Assembly: GCF_014695375.1 (NCBI RefSeq)
Contig: NZ_JACJOG010000048.1
Coordinates: 81,169-145,168, forward strand
Length of the DNA stretch: 64,000 nucleotides
Origin: Coleofasciculus sp. FACHB-T130
GTDB lineage: Bacteria; Cyanobacteriota; Cyanobacteriia; Cyanobacteriales; FACHB-T130
Direction of reading: 5' to 3'
Part shown: positions 9,589 to 18,658 of the stretch, in pieces
Position numbering within the stretch: the stretch's first letter is position 1
How the letters are laid out: the number at the start of each line of letters is the position of its first letter
The notes under the pieces: model-generated
Told to the model about the DNA's origin: nothing
What the model saw: only the letters and a program-made list of their open reading frames with translations
The model's database searches: none
Made by a program: the position numbers and the translations under genes

Positions 9589-10083
9589 ATGGAAGCTGGA
9601 AGATTTGAACTTGCTCAGGGCGATCGCTCTTTGCATTATCGTCCTGATATTATTGTCCGCAGTCGTGAAGGGCAAACCGTTCTATTAGTTGAAGTCAAAG
9701 CTACTCAACCCCAAAGTAGTAAAGCTAATCTATCGGCGCTTGCACAACTCAAATCTCAGTTGCAAGCTGCAAACGTGAAAATTCCCTTCGCTATGCTGGC
9801 TGATATTGAAAACATCGAGATTTTTCAATGGGACGGTGCTAATTTATCGGAACCCATTAGCGAACTGAAAACGGCAGCCATACTTAATCATTACGACCCC
9901 GAATTTAGCAGCAAACGGATCTTTGAGCGATACTTGGCGACGCTCGTGCAAGCTTGGGTGCGCGACTTAGCTTATCACTGGAAATCGGAAAAGCCGCCAG
10001 CATCAGAGGAATTGGCAGATATCGGTTTGTTGCAGGCGCTGGAAGATGCAGAGACTTACTTTGAAGGTGGCGCTTCTTGGTGA
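9589..10083 (+). CDS. PD-(D/E)XK-fold nuclease-like protein
   Basis: A 164-aa protein. Residues 17-40 read YRPDIIV...VLLVEVKATQ, giving a PD at 19-20 and E35-V36-K37, the core of a PD-(D/E)XK nuclease. The C-terminal half is helical (RIFERYLATLVQAWVRDLAYHW) and could bind a partner or DNA. The family resembles small restriction-like proteins of cyanobacteria that have no assigned function. Its stop TGA (10081-10083) overlaps the GTG start of the next gene (10080), so the two are translationally coupled and probably work together. The ATG at 9589 begins 104 bases after ispF. Confidence 0.65.
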   Translation: MEAGRFELAQGDRSLHYRPDIIVRSREGQTVLLVEVKATQPQSSKANLSALAQLKSQLQAANVKIPFAMLADIENIEIFQWDGANLSEPISELKTAAILNHYDPEFSSKRIFERYLATLVQAWVRDLAYHWKSEKPPASEELADIGLLQALEDAETYFEGGASW

Positions 10084-10679
10084 TACTTTACGTTGAGACT
10101 AATTTCCTGATGAGCATTGCCACAGGACGCGACTCCCAAGCGAATACTTTGCTAGAGAATCCGACCGCATCAGTCCAGATAGCGATACCAAGCATTTGCT
10201 GTATGGAAGCTCTCTCTGCATTAGAGGATGAAGTAAAGCGCCGCAATCGTTTTATGAATGAACTGAATATTCAAATCAGCCAGTTACGACGAGATGTCAC
10301 CTCATCCCACGCCCAGTCTCTCCTTTCACATTTAGAACAGTCGCTGATTGAGAATGAGGCGCTACTAAACGATGTCGAAACTCGTCTTTTCCAAGCCCTC
10401 GATCGTCTCAACACCAAGGCAGAGATAATTCCCTTAACTGGCGATATGCTTCAGGCAAGCTTAGATACACGTTTTATCAACAAAGACCCAACGGATAACT
10501 TGATTTTGCACTGCATTCTTAATCATGCACGGCTGCATACCACAGATAGGAAAGTGTTCCTCAGCGCCAATGTTAAAGAATTTAATCCGCCGGAAGTTCA
10601 AGCCGCTTTGCGTGATGCTGGCGCGGATAAATATTTTAGCCGCACACAGGATTTCCTCGGTTGGTTAGAGTCTCAGTAA
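10080..10679 (+). CDS. PIN-domain protein
   Basis: A 199-aa protein with PIN-like ribonuclease features: an N-terminal strand with acidic residue (ILYVETNFLM), a middle acidic helix (MEALSALEDEV) and a C-terminal KDPTDNLILHCIL motif that supplies the last acidic residues. The first position, usually Asp, is Glu here. A 60-residue helical insertion separates the motifs, so the protein is longer than the ~130-aa VapC type. A coiled-coil-like segment spans about residues 70-110. GTG at 10080 is chosen because it overlaps the upstream stop (GTGA); TTG at 10077 is the alternative. No separate VapB-like antitoxin is visible, so the upstream PD-(D/E)XK protein is the likely partner. Confidence 0.65.
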   Translation: MILYVETNFLMSIATGRDSQANTLLENPTASVQIAIPSICCMEALSALEDEVKRRNRFMNELNIQISQLRRDVTSSHAQSLLSHLEQSLIENEALLNDVETRLFQALDRLNTKAEIIPLTGDMLQASLDTRFINKDPTDNLILHCILNHARLHTTDRKVFLSANVKEFNPPEVQAALRDAGADKYFSRTQDFLGWLESQ

Positions 10680-10710
10680 GTTTTAATTAATACTCGTACA
10701 GACAATCATT

Positions 10711-12510
10711 ATGAAATTATCTGCTACTATTCCCCTAATCTGGCGTCGTTTGTTCGCTGTCATGCTGGCGATGATAAGCGCGATCGCGCTCCATAGCTGT
10801 AGCCTGAATCAATTCAATACAAAAGCCGCTCAGGTGCCGCAGTTGGTGGACAGTATTCTGCAAGATCCCAAAACTTTTAACTATGTTCTAAGTCAAGAAT
10901 CACCCAACGTTTTTAGCTTAATTTACGAAGGGTTAATTACTGAAAACGGCAATGGTGAACTTGAACCCGCCTTAGCTGAATCTTGGGAAGTCGCCCCAGA
11001 CAAAAAGCGAATTGTTTTTACCATGCGGGAGGGCTTGAAATGGTCTGATGGTCAACCACTGACCGTTGATGATGTCATCTTTACTTACAATGAACTCTAT
11101 TTCAACGAAAAAATTCCTACTGATATTAGAGACATTCTAAAGATTGGCAAAGATCGCCTGCTGCCCACTGTCCGTAAACTTGATGAACGACGGGTTGAAT
11201 TTACAGTTCCAGAACCTTTTGCCCCGTTTTTGCGCTACACCGGACTTGCAATTTTACCTGCTCATGCGCTGCGAGAATCCATTGTCACTACAGATTCAGA
11301 TGGAAAACCCAAGTTTCTGTCTAGCTGGGGAATCGACACCGATCCCAAAAAAATTATTGTCAATGGAATGTATCAGCTAGAAAACTATCAAACTAGCGAG
11401 CGGGTGACATTTCGACGAAATCCCTATTACTGGCGCAAGGATACTCAGGGTAATCAACAGCCATACATCGATCGTATTGTCTGGCAAATTGTCGAAAATA
11501 CCGACACATCTTTTATCCAATATCGTTCTGGCGGTTTAGATACTCTGGGGATCGCGCCGGAATATTATTCTCTCCTTAAGCAAGAAGAAAATCGGGGAAA
11601 ATTTAAAATTTACACGGGTGGCCCAGAACTCAGCACGACTTTTTTGGTTTTCAATTTAAATAAAGCCAAAAATTCTCAAAATCAGCCCCTCGTAGACCCA
11701 ATTAAGTCTCGCTGGTTCAATAAGCTTGAGTTTCGCCAAGCGGTTGCTCACGCCATCGACCGTCAGAAAATGCTGAACAATCTCTATCGAGGGCTGGGAG
11801 AACCGCAAAACTCACCGATTTATAAGCAAAGTCCTTACTATTTATCCCCAGAGCAAGGTCTCAAAGTCTACGACTATAATCCAGAAAAGGCGAAAGAATT
11901 GCTGCGAAAAGCTGGATTTAAATATAACCCACAGGGTCAACTTTTCGATGCAGATGGCAATCGAGTTCGTTTTAGTATGCTGACCAATTCAGGGAATAAG
12001 CTGCGGGAGGCTATCGGTGCTCAGATTAAAGAAGACCTTGGCGCAGTTGGGATTCAGGTAGACTTTAATGCGATTAACTTCAATACGTTGATTGAAAAAG
12101 TTTATACCCAACGGAAATGGGATAGCTATATTGGCAAAATTGGCGGTGGCGGCATTGAGCCAAATGGTGGGGCAAACACTTGGACAACTAAAGGGGGTTT
12201 ACACACTTTTAACCTAGGACCGCAAGCTGGAGAACCTCCGCTGAAGGGTTGGGAGGTTGATGACTGGGAATTGGCAATCGAAAACCTTTACATTAAAGGT
12301 GCCAGCGAACTTGATGAAAGTAAGCGGCGAGAAATATATGTCGAAAGCCAACGCATTACCCAGGAAAATTTACCCTTTATTTATCTGGTAAATCCGCTTT
12401 CAATGGAGGCAGTGCGCGATCGCGTTCAGGGCGTTAAATTCTCTGCCCTTGGTGGAGCCTTCTGGAATCTTTATGAACTCAAAGTCGCAGAAAACAAAAA
12501 CATTCCGTAA
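10711..12510 (+). CDS. Extracellular solute-binding lipoprotein, family 5 (peptide/nickel ABC type)
   Basis: A 599-aa substrate-binding protein of the SBP_bac_5 (DppA/OppA) family. The N-terminus has a basic start, a hydrophobic core and a lipobox ending AIALHSC, so it is a lipoprotein tethered outside the inner membrane. Family blocks seen include ESPNVFSLIYEGL, LAESWEV and LKWSDGQPLTVDDVIFTYNE, and the hinge FRQAVAHAIDRQKML. The ligand (peptides, nickel chelates, others) cannot be read from sequence. No permease or ATPase gene is nearby, so the transporter partners are elsewhere. The next gene is a close paralogue. Confidence 0.93.
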   Translation: MKLSATIPLIWRRLFAVMLAMISAIALHSCSLNQFNTKAAQVPQLVDSILQDPKTFNYVLSQESPNVFSLIYEGLITENGNGELEPALAESWEVAPDKKRIVFTMREGLKWSDGQPLTVDDVIFTYNELYFNEKIPTDIRDILKIGKDRLLPTVRKLDERRVEFTVPEPFAPFLRYTGLAILPAHALRESIVTTDSDGKPKFLSSWGIDTDPKKIIVNGMYQLENYQTSERVTFRRNPYYWRKDTQGNQQPYIDRIVWQIVENTDTSFIQYRSGGLDTLGIAPEYYSLLKQEENRGKFKIYTGGPELSTTFLVFNLNKAKNSQNQPLVDPIKSRWFNKLEFRQAVAHAIDRQKMLNNLYRGLGEPQNSPIYKQSPYYLSPEQGLKVYDYNPEKAKELLRKAGFKYNPQGQLFDADGNRVRFSMLTNSGNKLREAIGAQIKEDLGAVGIQVDFNAINFNTLIEKVYTQRKWDSYIGKIGGGGIEPNGGANTWTTKGGLHTFNLGPQAGEPPLKGWEVDDWELAIENLYIKGASELDESKRREIYVESQRITQENLPFIYLVNPLSMEAVRDRVQGVKFSALGGAFWNLYELKVAENKNIP

Positions 12511-14341
12511 ACAAGGCAAAAAACAATTAGGTAAAGGGAAGGAAAAGAGTAATTTCCTGCTTCCTCTTTTTCTATCTTTTTACTTTTTGCTTTTTCCTTT
12601 TGCTTTATTCGGCTGTCACCCGACTTTACTCAAAACGCAGGCATCTGAGAAAGTATCCCAGTTGGTGACAGCTACATTAAGCGATCCCAAAACTTTTAAT
12701 TGGGTACTTAATCAAGAATTTCCCCATGTTTTTCTATTCACTTACGAAGGATTAACGTCTGAAAATAGCGTTACGGGTGAAATTGAGCCTGCATTAGCTG
12801 AATCTTGGGAAATATCAGAGGATAAACGGCGAATCGTTTTTACCCTCCGAGAAGGATTGAAATGGTCGGATGGTCAGCCACTGACAGCGGATGATGTTGT
12901 CTTCACGTATGAAGATGTGGTTCTTAATAAAGAGATTCTTACCGATGCCAGAGATAGCCTAAAAATTGGCACATCTGGTGCTTTTCCGCAAGTCAGAAAG
13001 CTAGATGCACGGCGGGTTGAATTTATTCTGCCAGAACCGTTTGCTCCTTTTTTGCGAACTACAACTGGCTCAAAAAACGATGCGATCGTGATTTTGCCAA
13101 AACACGCCCTTGAGGACGCGGTAAAGTCGAAAAACTCAGAGGGAAAACCCAGGTTGATGTCTATCTGGGGAGTGGATACCAATCCAGCGGAAATAATTGT
13201 TAATGGCCCTTATAAAATAGAAAGTTACACCACTAGCGAACGGGTCGTATTTCGGCGTAACCCGTATTACTGGCGACGAGATGTACAAGGCAATCAGTTG
13301 CCTTACATCGATCGGATCGTGTGGCAAATTACGGAAAATATGGATACTCAGCTGCTTCAGTTCCGCTCTAATGGTTTAGATACGACTGACGGGTGGGGGC
13401 GATTGCGTCCAGAAGATTTTCCACTTTTAAAGCAAGAAGAAAAGCGCGGAAAATTTACAGTTTATACAGGTGGACCGCGATCGGGCACGACTTTTATTTC
13501 TTTTAATCTAAATAAAGGACGCCGGAACGGACGCCCTTTGATCGATCCAGTTAAATCTCGCTGGTTCAATAATCTATCATTCAGACAAGCGGTTGCTTAT
13601 GCCATCGATCGGCAAGCGATGATTAACAACACTTTGCGCGGTCTGGGTGAAATGCAAAATTCACCAATTTCTGTACAAAGCTCTTACTATATAACTTCGG
13701 CAGAAGGTCTGAAAGTATACGAATATAATCCCGAAAAATCTAAGAAATTACTATTAAGCGCAGGGTTTAAATATAATAATCAAGGTCAGTTGTTAGACGC
13801 TGATGGAAATCGGGTGCAGTTTACATTAATAACGAATGCTGAAAATCAAACCCGCGTGTCACTGGGAGCGCAAATTAAGCAAAGTTTGAGCAAAATTGGC
13901 ATTCAAGTAGATTTTACCCCAATTGCCTTCAACACGCTTGTAGATAAACTCGCAAACACTTTAGATTGGGAATGTTATTTGCTCGGCTTTACCGGGGGCA
14001 TTGAACCCCATAATGGTGCGAATGTCTGGTTGCCAGATGGCGGATTACACAGCTTCAATCAGGATGCCGTATCGGGGTCAAAGCCGATTCAGGGTCGAGA
14101 GGTGGCTGCTTGGGAGGCGGAAATTGGGCATCTGTACATTAAAGCTGCCCAAGAATTGGATGAGATCAAGCGCAAAGCTATCTATGCCGAAACGCAGCGG
14201 ATTACGCAGGAATATTTGCCGATGATTTATCTAGTCAACCCGCTGTCAATGTCAGCCGTGCGCGATCGCGTTACCGGCATCAAATACTCTTCTCTCGGCG
14301 GTGCCCTCTGGAATGTTTATGAGCTGAAAGTAACCGATTAA
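12473..14341 (+). CDS. Extracellular solute-binding lipoprotein, family 5, tandem paralogue
   Basis: A second SBP_bac_5 protein, clearly similar to the preceding one over the mature region (LAESWEI..DKRRIVFTLREGLKWSDGQPLTADDVVFTYED, FRQAVAYAIDRQAM). A hydrophobic signal (LLPLFLSFYFLLFPFALFGC) ends in a lipobox Cys. That signal is encoded by pyrimidine-rich CTTTTT-type repeats (about 12555-12605) that look like intergenic repeat DNA. The reading frame opens at 12449, but ATG 12473 is a better start; it overlaps the upstream gene by 38 bases. The pair probably arose by tandem duplication and may bind different ligands for one shared transporter encoded elsewhere. Confidence 0.9.
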   Translation: MNSKSQKTKTFRKQGKKQLGKGKEKSNFLLPLFLSFYFLLFPFALFGCHPTLLKTQASEKVSQLVTATLSDPKTFNWVLNQEFPHVFLFTYEGLTSENSVTGEIEPALAESWEISEDKRRIVFTLREGLKWSDGQPLTADDVVFTYEDVVLNKEILTDARDSLKIGTSGAFPQVRKLDARRVEFILPEPFAPFLRTTTGSKNDAIVILPKHALEDAVKSKNSEGKPRLMSIWGVDTNPAEIIVNGPYKIESYTTSERVVFRRNPYYWRRDVQGNQLPYIDRIVWQITENMDTQLLQFRSNGLDTTDGWGRLRPEDFPLLKQEEKRGKFTVYTGGPRSGTTFISFNLNKGRRNGRPLIDPVKSRWFNNLSFRQAVAYAIDRQAMINNTLRGLGEMQNSPISVQSSYYITSAEGLKVYEYNPEKSKKLLLSAGFKYNNQGQLLDADGNRVQFTLITNAENQTRVSLGAQIKQSLSKIGIQVDFTPIAFNTLVDKLANTLDWECYLLGFTGGIEPHNGANVWLPDGGLHSFNQDAVSGSKPIQGREVAAWEAEIGHLYIKAAQELDEIKRKAIYAETQRITQEYLPMIYLVNPLSMSAVRDRVTGIKYSSLGGALWNVYELKVTD

Positions 14342-14399
14342 CGGCAAAATTTACATCGCCAATTCTTGTTTTTGCATTTTCTATCCTTAATTTAAAGTC

Positions 14400-15182
14400 G
14401 TGACTCAACCTGAAGCTTTGCAATCCTTATTAGCAGCGGTTGCCGCTGGTGACGTTAGCCCAGAAGCGGCGTTAGAAAAACTCAAGCATTTTGCCTTTGA
14501 ACCCGTGGGCGATTTTGCCAAAATTGACCATCACCGCACCTTGCGAACGGGTTTTCCAGAGGTGATTTGGGGGCCAGGAAAAACACCCGAACAGATTGCG
14601 GGGATTATGGAGGCGATGCGATCGCGCAACCCTGTCGTCATGGCAACGCGGATTGAACCGGCAGTCTATGCCCAGTTGCAGGAAAAAGTGGCAGGTCTCC
14701 AATATTACGCTTCGGCGCGAATCTGTGCCATTTCTCCTGCCACTCTAGAACCCCAGTATTCGGGCACAATTGCCATCCTCTGTGCCGGTACTGCCGATTT
14801 ATCCGTCGCTGAGGAAGCAGCGGTTACAGCAGAACTTTGTGGCTTCCAGGTGCAGCGCCTCTGGGATGTCGGCGTCGCGGGTATCCACCGCCTGTTAAGT
14901 AACCGTCACGTCATTGAATCGGCGAATGTGCTAATCGTCGTTGCCGGGATGGAAGGTGCTTTACCCAGCGTCGTCGCTGGTTTGGCTGATTGTCCCGTGA
15001 TTGCAGTTCCCACCAGTGTCGGCTATGGTGCGAGTTTCGGCGGACTTGCGCCACTCCTGACAATGCTAAACTCTTGTGCAGCAGGGGTGGGCGTAGTGAA
15101 TATTGATAATGGCTTCGGTGCGGCTATCTTAGCTGGACAAATTTTGAGAACGGCGCACAAACTGAAATCATCTGAGCAGTAG
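14400..15182 (+). CDS. larB: Nickel-pincer cofactor biosynthesis protein LarB
   Basis: LarB carboxylates and hydrolyses nicotinate adenine dinucleotide to give the mononucleotide precursor of the nickel-pincer cofactor. The 260-aa protein has an N-terminal helical segment and a C-terminal AIR-carboxylase/PurE-like domain with RTGFPEVIWGPGKTPEQ, GTADLSVAEEAAVTAEL, AGMEGALPSVVAGL and PTSVGYGASFGGLAPLLTMLNSCAAG. Translation starts at GTG 14400. LarC and LarE are not in the window; cyanobacteria often carry larB apart from them, so whether the full cofactor is made cannot be judged here. Confidence 0.92.
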   Translation: MTQPEALQSLLAAVAAGDVSPEAALEKLKHFAFEPVGDFAKIDHHRTLRTGFPEVIWGPGKTPEQIAGIMEAMRSRNPVVMATRIEPAVYAQLQEKVAGLQYYASARICAISPATLEPQYSGTIAILCAGTADLSVAEEAAVTAELCGFQVQRLWDVGVAGIHRLLSNRHVIESANVLIVVAGMEGALPSVVAGLADCPVIAVPTSVGYGASFGGLAPLLTMLNSCAAGVGVVNIDNGFGAAILAGQILRTAHKLKSSEQ

Positions 15183-15283
15183 ATTGGTACTGCCCGCTCA
15201 TGCTATGCGGGCGAGCAAATCACTTATATGCTGTTTAATGATGGAGAGATTTTGATGATATTTTTACCCATCAGCGAAACCCG

Positions 15284-15502
15284 ATGCCTACCTCCAAGAC
15301 AGAATCAAAGCAACTTCTAGAACGCTTAATTTTTGAAGATGAACGTCCTAAAGATTGGGTACAAGATGTTTGGGGATTGAGTCCCACTTTGGGAGAAAGT
15401 GCTGCAAAATTGTTAGAAGTTTTTGAAGCGTTGATTGAGTGCTGTCCTGAAGAGAAGTTAGAAAATTTATTGCAAACTTTGTATCAGGATTCGCTTGAGT
15501 AA
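15284..15502 (+). CDS. Small acidic hypothetical protein
   Basis: A 72-aa, strongly acidic, probably all-helical protein with no recognised domain (key stretches: LLERLIFEDERPKDWVQDVW and LEALIECCPEEKLENLL-like helices). ATG at 15284 follows an in-frame run of no other starts. It is followed by a HIP1-rich convergent region shared with the DUF308 gene. I do not recognise a function. Confidence 0.45.
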   Translation: MPTSKTESKQLLERLIFEDERPKDWVQDVWGLSPTLGESAAKLLEVFEALIECCPEEKLENLLQTLYQDSLE

Positions 15503-15519
15503 TTATTTTAATTAAGGAC

Positions 15520-15577
15520 GCGATCGCACTTTTCCTGAGATAAAAGCGATCGCCATCAGGATGCGATCGCTTCTAGG
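15520..15577. terminator. HIP1-built hairpin between convergent genes
   Basis: Three GCGATCGC octamers lie within 55 bases. A GCGATCGCACTTTT arm faces a later AAAAGCGATCGC arm, giving a stem with a small bulge. It sits between the ends of the small acidic gene and the DUF308 gene, so it may end both transcripts. This is inferred from position and symmetry. Confidence 0.4.
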
Positions 15578-15639
15578 GAACTTGCGGGCAATTTGCTTAA
15601 GAGATTACCCGCCTTACACCAGACCACAGCGCTTGAAAC

Positions 15640-16209
15640 TTAAGCAGCTTGGTTAGATTCATTCAAGGCAGAACGCTTATTCAGCGATAGCATCACGCGC
15701 GAAACTCCTGTAAACAGAACGCTGACACCTACTAGCGTTCCAATCAACCAAGGGGCATTGAAGGGCCACTGGAACCAAATCATTGCGCCCAACACTAGCG
15801 TAATGATGCCGTCTGTCAATACCCATGTCCAATTCTGTTGCGGACGCACCCGGAATGCCAGGATCAGGTTGAATACACCTTCTGTCAGCAAAAAGCTACC
15901 TAGCAACAGAGTCAGCGTCAAGACACCTGTTAAGGGGTAGAAAAATAGCATCACGCCTGTGGCAATGTAGAGGGCGCTCAACAGGAGTTTCCAAATGAAA
16001 CCGCCTTGCTCGCGAGTTTGAAAGGCATAGACCGCCTTGGTCGCTCCCGCGCTAGCTAGGATCAAAGCAATCCAAGTCTCAGCGACAATTGTCGAGACAT
16101 TCGGTACAGCGATCGCAACTATCCCCAGAATAATCAAAAGAGCGCCCGTCAAGAGCGATCCATTAATACCTTTGTTCTTGTTGATGTCAGTAGAAACGTC
16201 GGTTGTCAT
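15640..16209 (-). CDS. HdeD/DUF308 family membrane protein
   Basis: A 189-aa inner-membrane protein with six hydrophobic segments in three helical hairpins, the DUF308 repeat (LLTGALLIILGIVAIAVPN, ALYIATGVMLFFYPLTGVLTL, LVLGAMIWFQWPFNAPW). This family is named after E. coli HdeD, an acid-resistance membrane protein of unknown mechanism. A GTG seven codons upstream (16230) also opens the frame, but ATG 16209 is more likely. Neither start has a strong ribosome site. Confidence 0.85.
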   Translation of the reverse strand: MTTDVSTDINKNKGINGSLLTGALLIILGIVAIAVPNVSTIVAETWIALILASAGATKAVYAFQTREQGGFIWKLLLSALYIATGVMLFFYPLTGVLTLTLLLGSFLLTEGVFNLILAFRVRPQQNWTWVLTDGIITLVLGAMIWFQWPFNAPWLIGTLVGVSVLFTGVSRVMLSLNKRSALNESNQAA

Positions 16210-16458
16210 ACAAATTTTTTTTCTATGCACGAGTGGGCTATATGTTCAGGCTAAGAAATTTCTCATGAACTGGATAGAACCTTAAGGTAGACCACCCCGC
16301 CACACCAAGCTCTACCCCCTGATATAGTTTGCGATCGCATTTTTCCATGAATTTGTGAGAGCGATCGCTTATTCTGGCTCCTCTGGTACTTTAGACTTGA
16401 TGGGAAACCTAGAATAAAAGGTAAAGCTTGTCTGATTCTGCTCTTGGAGGCTGCCGCA

Positions 16459-17022
16459 ATGGTACAAATACCCTCTAAATCCCTCACCTTAGAAGAGTTT
16501 TTGAAACTCCCAGAGACCAAGCCTGCCAAAGAGTATATCAATGGTGAGGTGATTCAGAAACCAATGCCTAAAACTCGCCACTCCAGGGTTCAGGGAAAGT
16601 TAACGGGTACAATCAATGACGTTGTTGAGGAACAGCGGATTGCCTATGCTTTTCCGGAACTACGGTGTACATTTGGAGGACGGTCAGTTGTTCCTGATAT
16701 TGCCGTTCTTCGCTGGAACCGAATTGAATTTGATGATGACGGCGAACCTGTAGATGATGTATTAATTGCTCCAGATTGGACGATTGAGATTTTATCTCCA
16801 GAACAAAGTTCAAATCGAGTAACGGGTAATATTTTGCACTGTCTCAAGCATGGTTCCCGGCTTGGATGGCTAATCGATCCGAGCGATCGCTCTGTACTAA
16901 TTTTCCTACCTAACCAACAACCAGAATTATGTCAAGGAAGCGATCGCTTAGCTGTTTTAGACGGCATTGACCTGGAATTGACCGCAGAGCAAATTTTTGA
17001 CTGGTTAAGAATGAGAAGTTAA
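16459..17022 (+). CDS. Uma2 family protein (PD-(D/E)XK fold), copy 1
   Basis: A 187-aa member of the Uma2/DUF820 family, predicted PD-(D/E)XK nucleases that are greatly expanded in cyanobacteria and of unknown biological role. Visible motifs are LTLEEFLKLPE, the strand VVPDIAVLRW (conserved Asp), the core APDWTIEILSPEQS (Glu) and GWLIDPSDRSV. ATG 16459 is preferred over TTG 16444 because GGAGG lies eight bases before it. Two more copies on the opposite strand lie within 3 kb, on the other side of an EcsC gene. Confidence 0.88.
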   Translation: MVQIPSKSLTLEEFLKLPETKPAKEYINGEVIQKPMPKTRHSRVQGKLTGTINDVVEEQRIAYAFPELRCTFGGRSVVPDIAVLRWNRIEFDDDGEPVDDVLIAPDWTIEILSPEQSSNRVTGNILHCLKHGSRLGWLIDPSDRSVLIFLPNQQPELCQGSDRLAVLDGIDLELTAEQIFDWLRMRS

Positions 17023-17270
17023 ACGGTTAGGTTTGTCGTGCGGAAGCGCTCGCACTTATCGAATTTGCCGCTAACTCCATTCAAGACTCACTGCATAACA
17101 TCGGTATCCACTTGAATATTGTGAGAGTCCGCTGTTTGCCTTCCTTTTCTATGAATTATGAATGTTGACCAGTTATCAAGAAATCAACCTCGGTAATATT
17201 ACGGTGGTCTAAGAGTTTACCTTTAAAATACACTATGTGCAACAAGAATTAACTCAAAAATAAAAATAGT

Positions 17271-17873
17271 ATGAATTCAGAAATAGAGCAGCTCCTGCAA
17301 TGGATTGCCAATATTAGAATTAAAGGCTTCGGTTTTCTTCCTTCCGCAGAACAAGTAGCACAAAATCACTTAGCAAAAGCTAGTAGTGTAGAAGATGCAA
17401 TTAACTCTGTAATTGCATGGCGTACTACTTCTGCTGCTGGAACAGGATTTATAACTGGCTTAGGAGGAATTGCTACATTACCATTAAGTATCCCAGCTAG
17501 TTTAGCGATATCTTATGCATTAGGAGCAAATACTGCTGCAATTGCAAAACTTCCTGGGTACGATATCAACTCGGATCAAGTAAGGACTATGGTACTGCTA
17601 TCTTTGATCGGGGAAGCTGGAGAAGAAGTTCTACGTACAGCAGGTATCGCGATAGGAACTAAAGTTGCTAAAAATATAATTAATCAGATTCCTGGAAAAG
17701 TTCTAATTGAAATTAACAAAAAAGTTGGATTCCGGTTAATTACAAAAGCTGGAGAGAAGGGAGTGATTAACCTTATGAAATTCGTACCTATAATTGGCGG
17801 AATTGTCGGAGCTACTTTTGACGCGGGATTTGTTAATGCTTGTGGGCAAAGTGCCAAGAGAGTATTTTGCTAA
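17271..17873 (+). CDS. EcsC family protein
   Basis: A 200-aa protein of the EcsC family (named from the B. subtilis Ecs transporter locus; molecular role unknown). Characteristic stretches are INSVIAWRTTSAAGTGFITGLGG, LSIPASLAISYALGANTAAIAKLPGYD and LMKFVPIIGGIVGATFDAG, with two glycine-rich hydrophobic segments that could insert in or lie on a membrane. Base composition is noticeably more AT-rich than the flanking genes, with AT-rich flanks, which suggests transfer. It stands alone between Uma2 genes. Confidence 0.75.
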   Translation: MNSEIEQLLQWIANIRIKGFGFLPSAEQVAQNHLAKASSVEDAINSVIAWRTTSAAGTGFITGLGGIATLPLSIPASLAISYALGANTAAIAKLPGYDINSDQVRTMVLLSLIGEAGEEVLRTAGIAIGTKVAKNIINQIPGKVLIEINKKVGFRLITKAGEKGVINLMKFVPIIGGIVGATFDAGFVNACGQSAKRVFC

Positions 17874-18002
17874 CATTGGACAGATAACGAGCACGCTTGG
17901 GGCTAAATTATTCTGTAATTCCCTTCATTGCCCCTTCTACATTTTCCAACTGTGAAATTTTGAAATACGGCAGTAGTCTATAGAATAGACTCCCATAATC
18001 AG

Positions 18003-18566
18003 TTATTCTAACAGCCAGCCAAATATTTCGCCTACCGTCAAGCGGAGTTCGCTAGCAAATGAAGGGACGGGAAGTTGCTGTTCTGGCTCGTCAAACACCT
18101 CTGGTTCTTGCTTGGGTTGATAAACAAATATAGTTTGTTCGTTTGGGTCAATTAGCCAACCCATTTGTGTTTCATATCTGAGAGAATGCAGGATTTTTTT
18201 TGTGACTTTCGTAGCACTTTGGTCTGGAGATAAGATTTCAATTATCCAATCAGGAGCTACTTGAAATACATTTGCTACACCGCCATTTTCCTTGCGGGGA
18301 ATTCTCTCCCAGGTAAATACTGCTACATCTGGTACGATTGACCGTCCACCAAACGTACACCGCAGTTCTGGAAATGCTCGTGCAAGTTTTTGGGGCTTAA
18401 CAACAGCATTAACAGCAATAATTAGTTCACCTTGGAGCGTACTATGTTCTCCCTGCGGCATTGGCTTTTGAATAATCTGACTATCAACGTACTCGCTGGC
18501 GGGTTCAGTTTCTGGTAGAGCCAAAAACTCTTCTAAAGTAAGAGGTTTAGCGGGTGTTTGTACCAT
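18003..18566 (-). CDS. Uma2 family protein, copy 2
   Basis: A 187-aa Uma2/DUF820 protein, closest in the window to copy 1 (PLTLEEFLALPETEPASEYV, FPELRCTFGGRSIVPDVAVFTW, APDWIIEILSPDQSATKVTKKIL, GWLIDPNEQTIFVY). The Asp of VPD and the Glu of IEILSP are kept, so the nuclease core looks intact. ATG 18566 has GGAG upstream on its strand. The downstream side faces the end of the EcsC gene. Confidence 0.88.
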   Translation of the reverse strand: MVQTPAKPLTLEEFLALPETEPASEYVDSQIIQKPMPQGEHSTLQGELIIAVNAVVKPQKLARAFPELRCTFGGRSIVPDVAVFTWERIPRKENGGVANVFQVAPDWIIEILSPDQSATKVTKKILHSLRYETQMGWLIDPNEQTIFVYQPKQEPEVFDEPEQQLPVPSFASELRLTVGEIFGWLLE

Positions 18567-18658
18567 TTGAGGTTACTCCCATTTATGCTGAATGCAAATA
18601 TAGCTACGCAGGGTGAGCCTTACCTACCAAAACCATTGAGACTGATCGTTACCTATCC

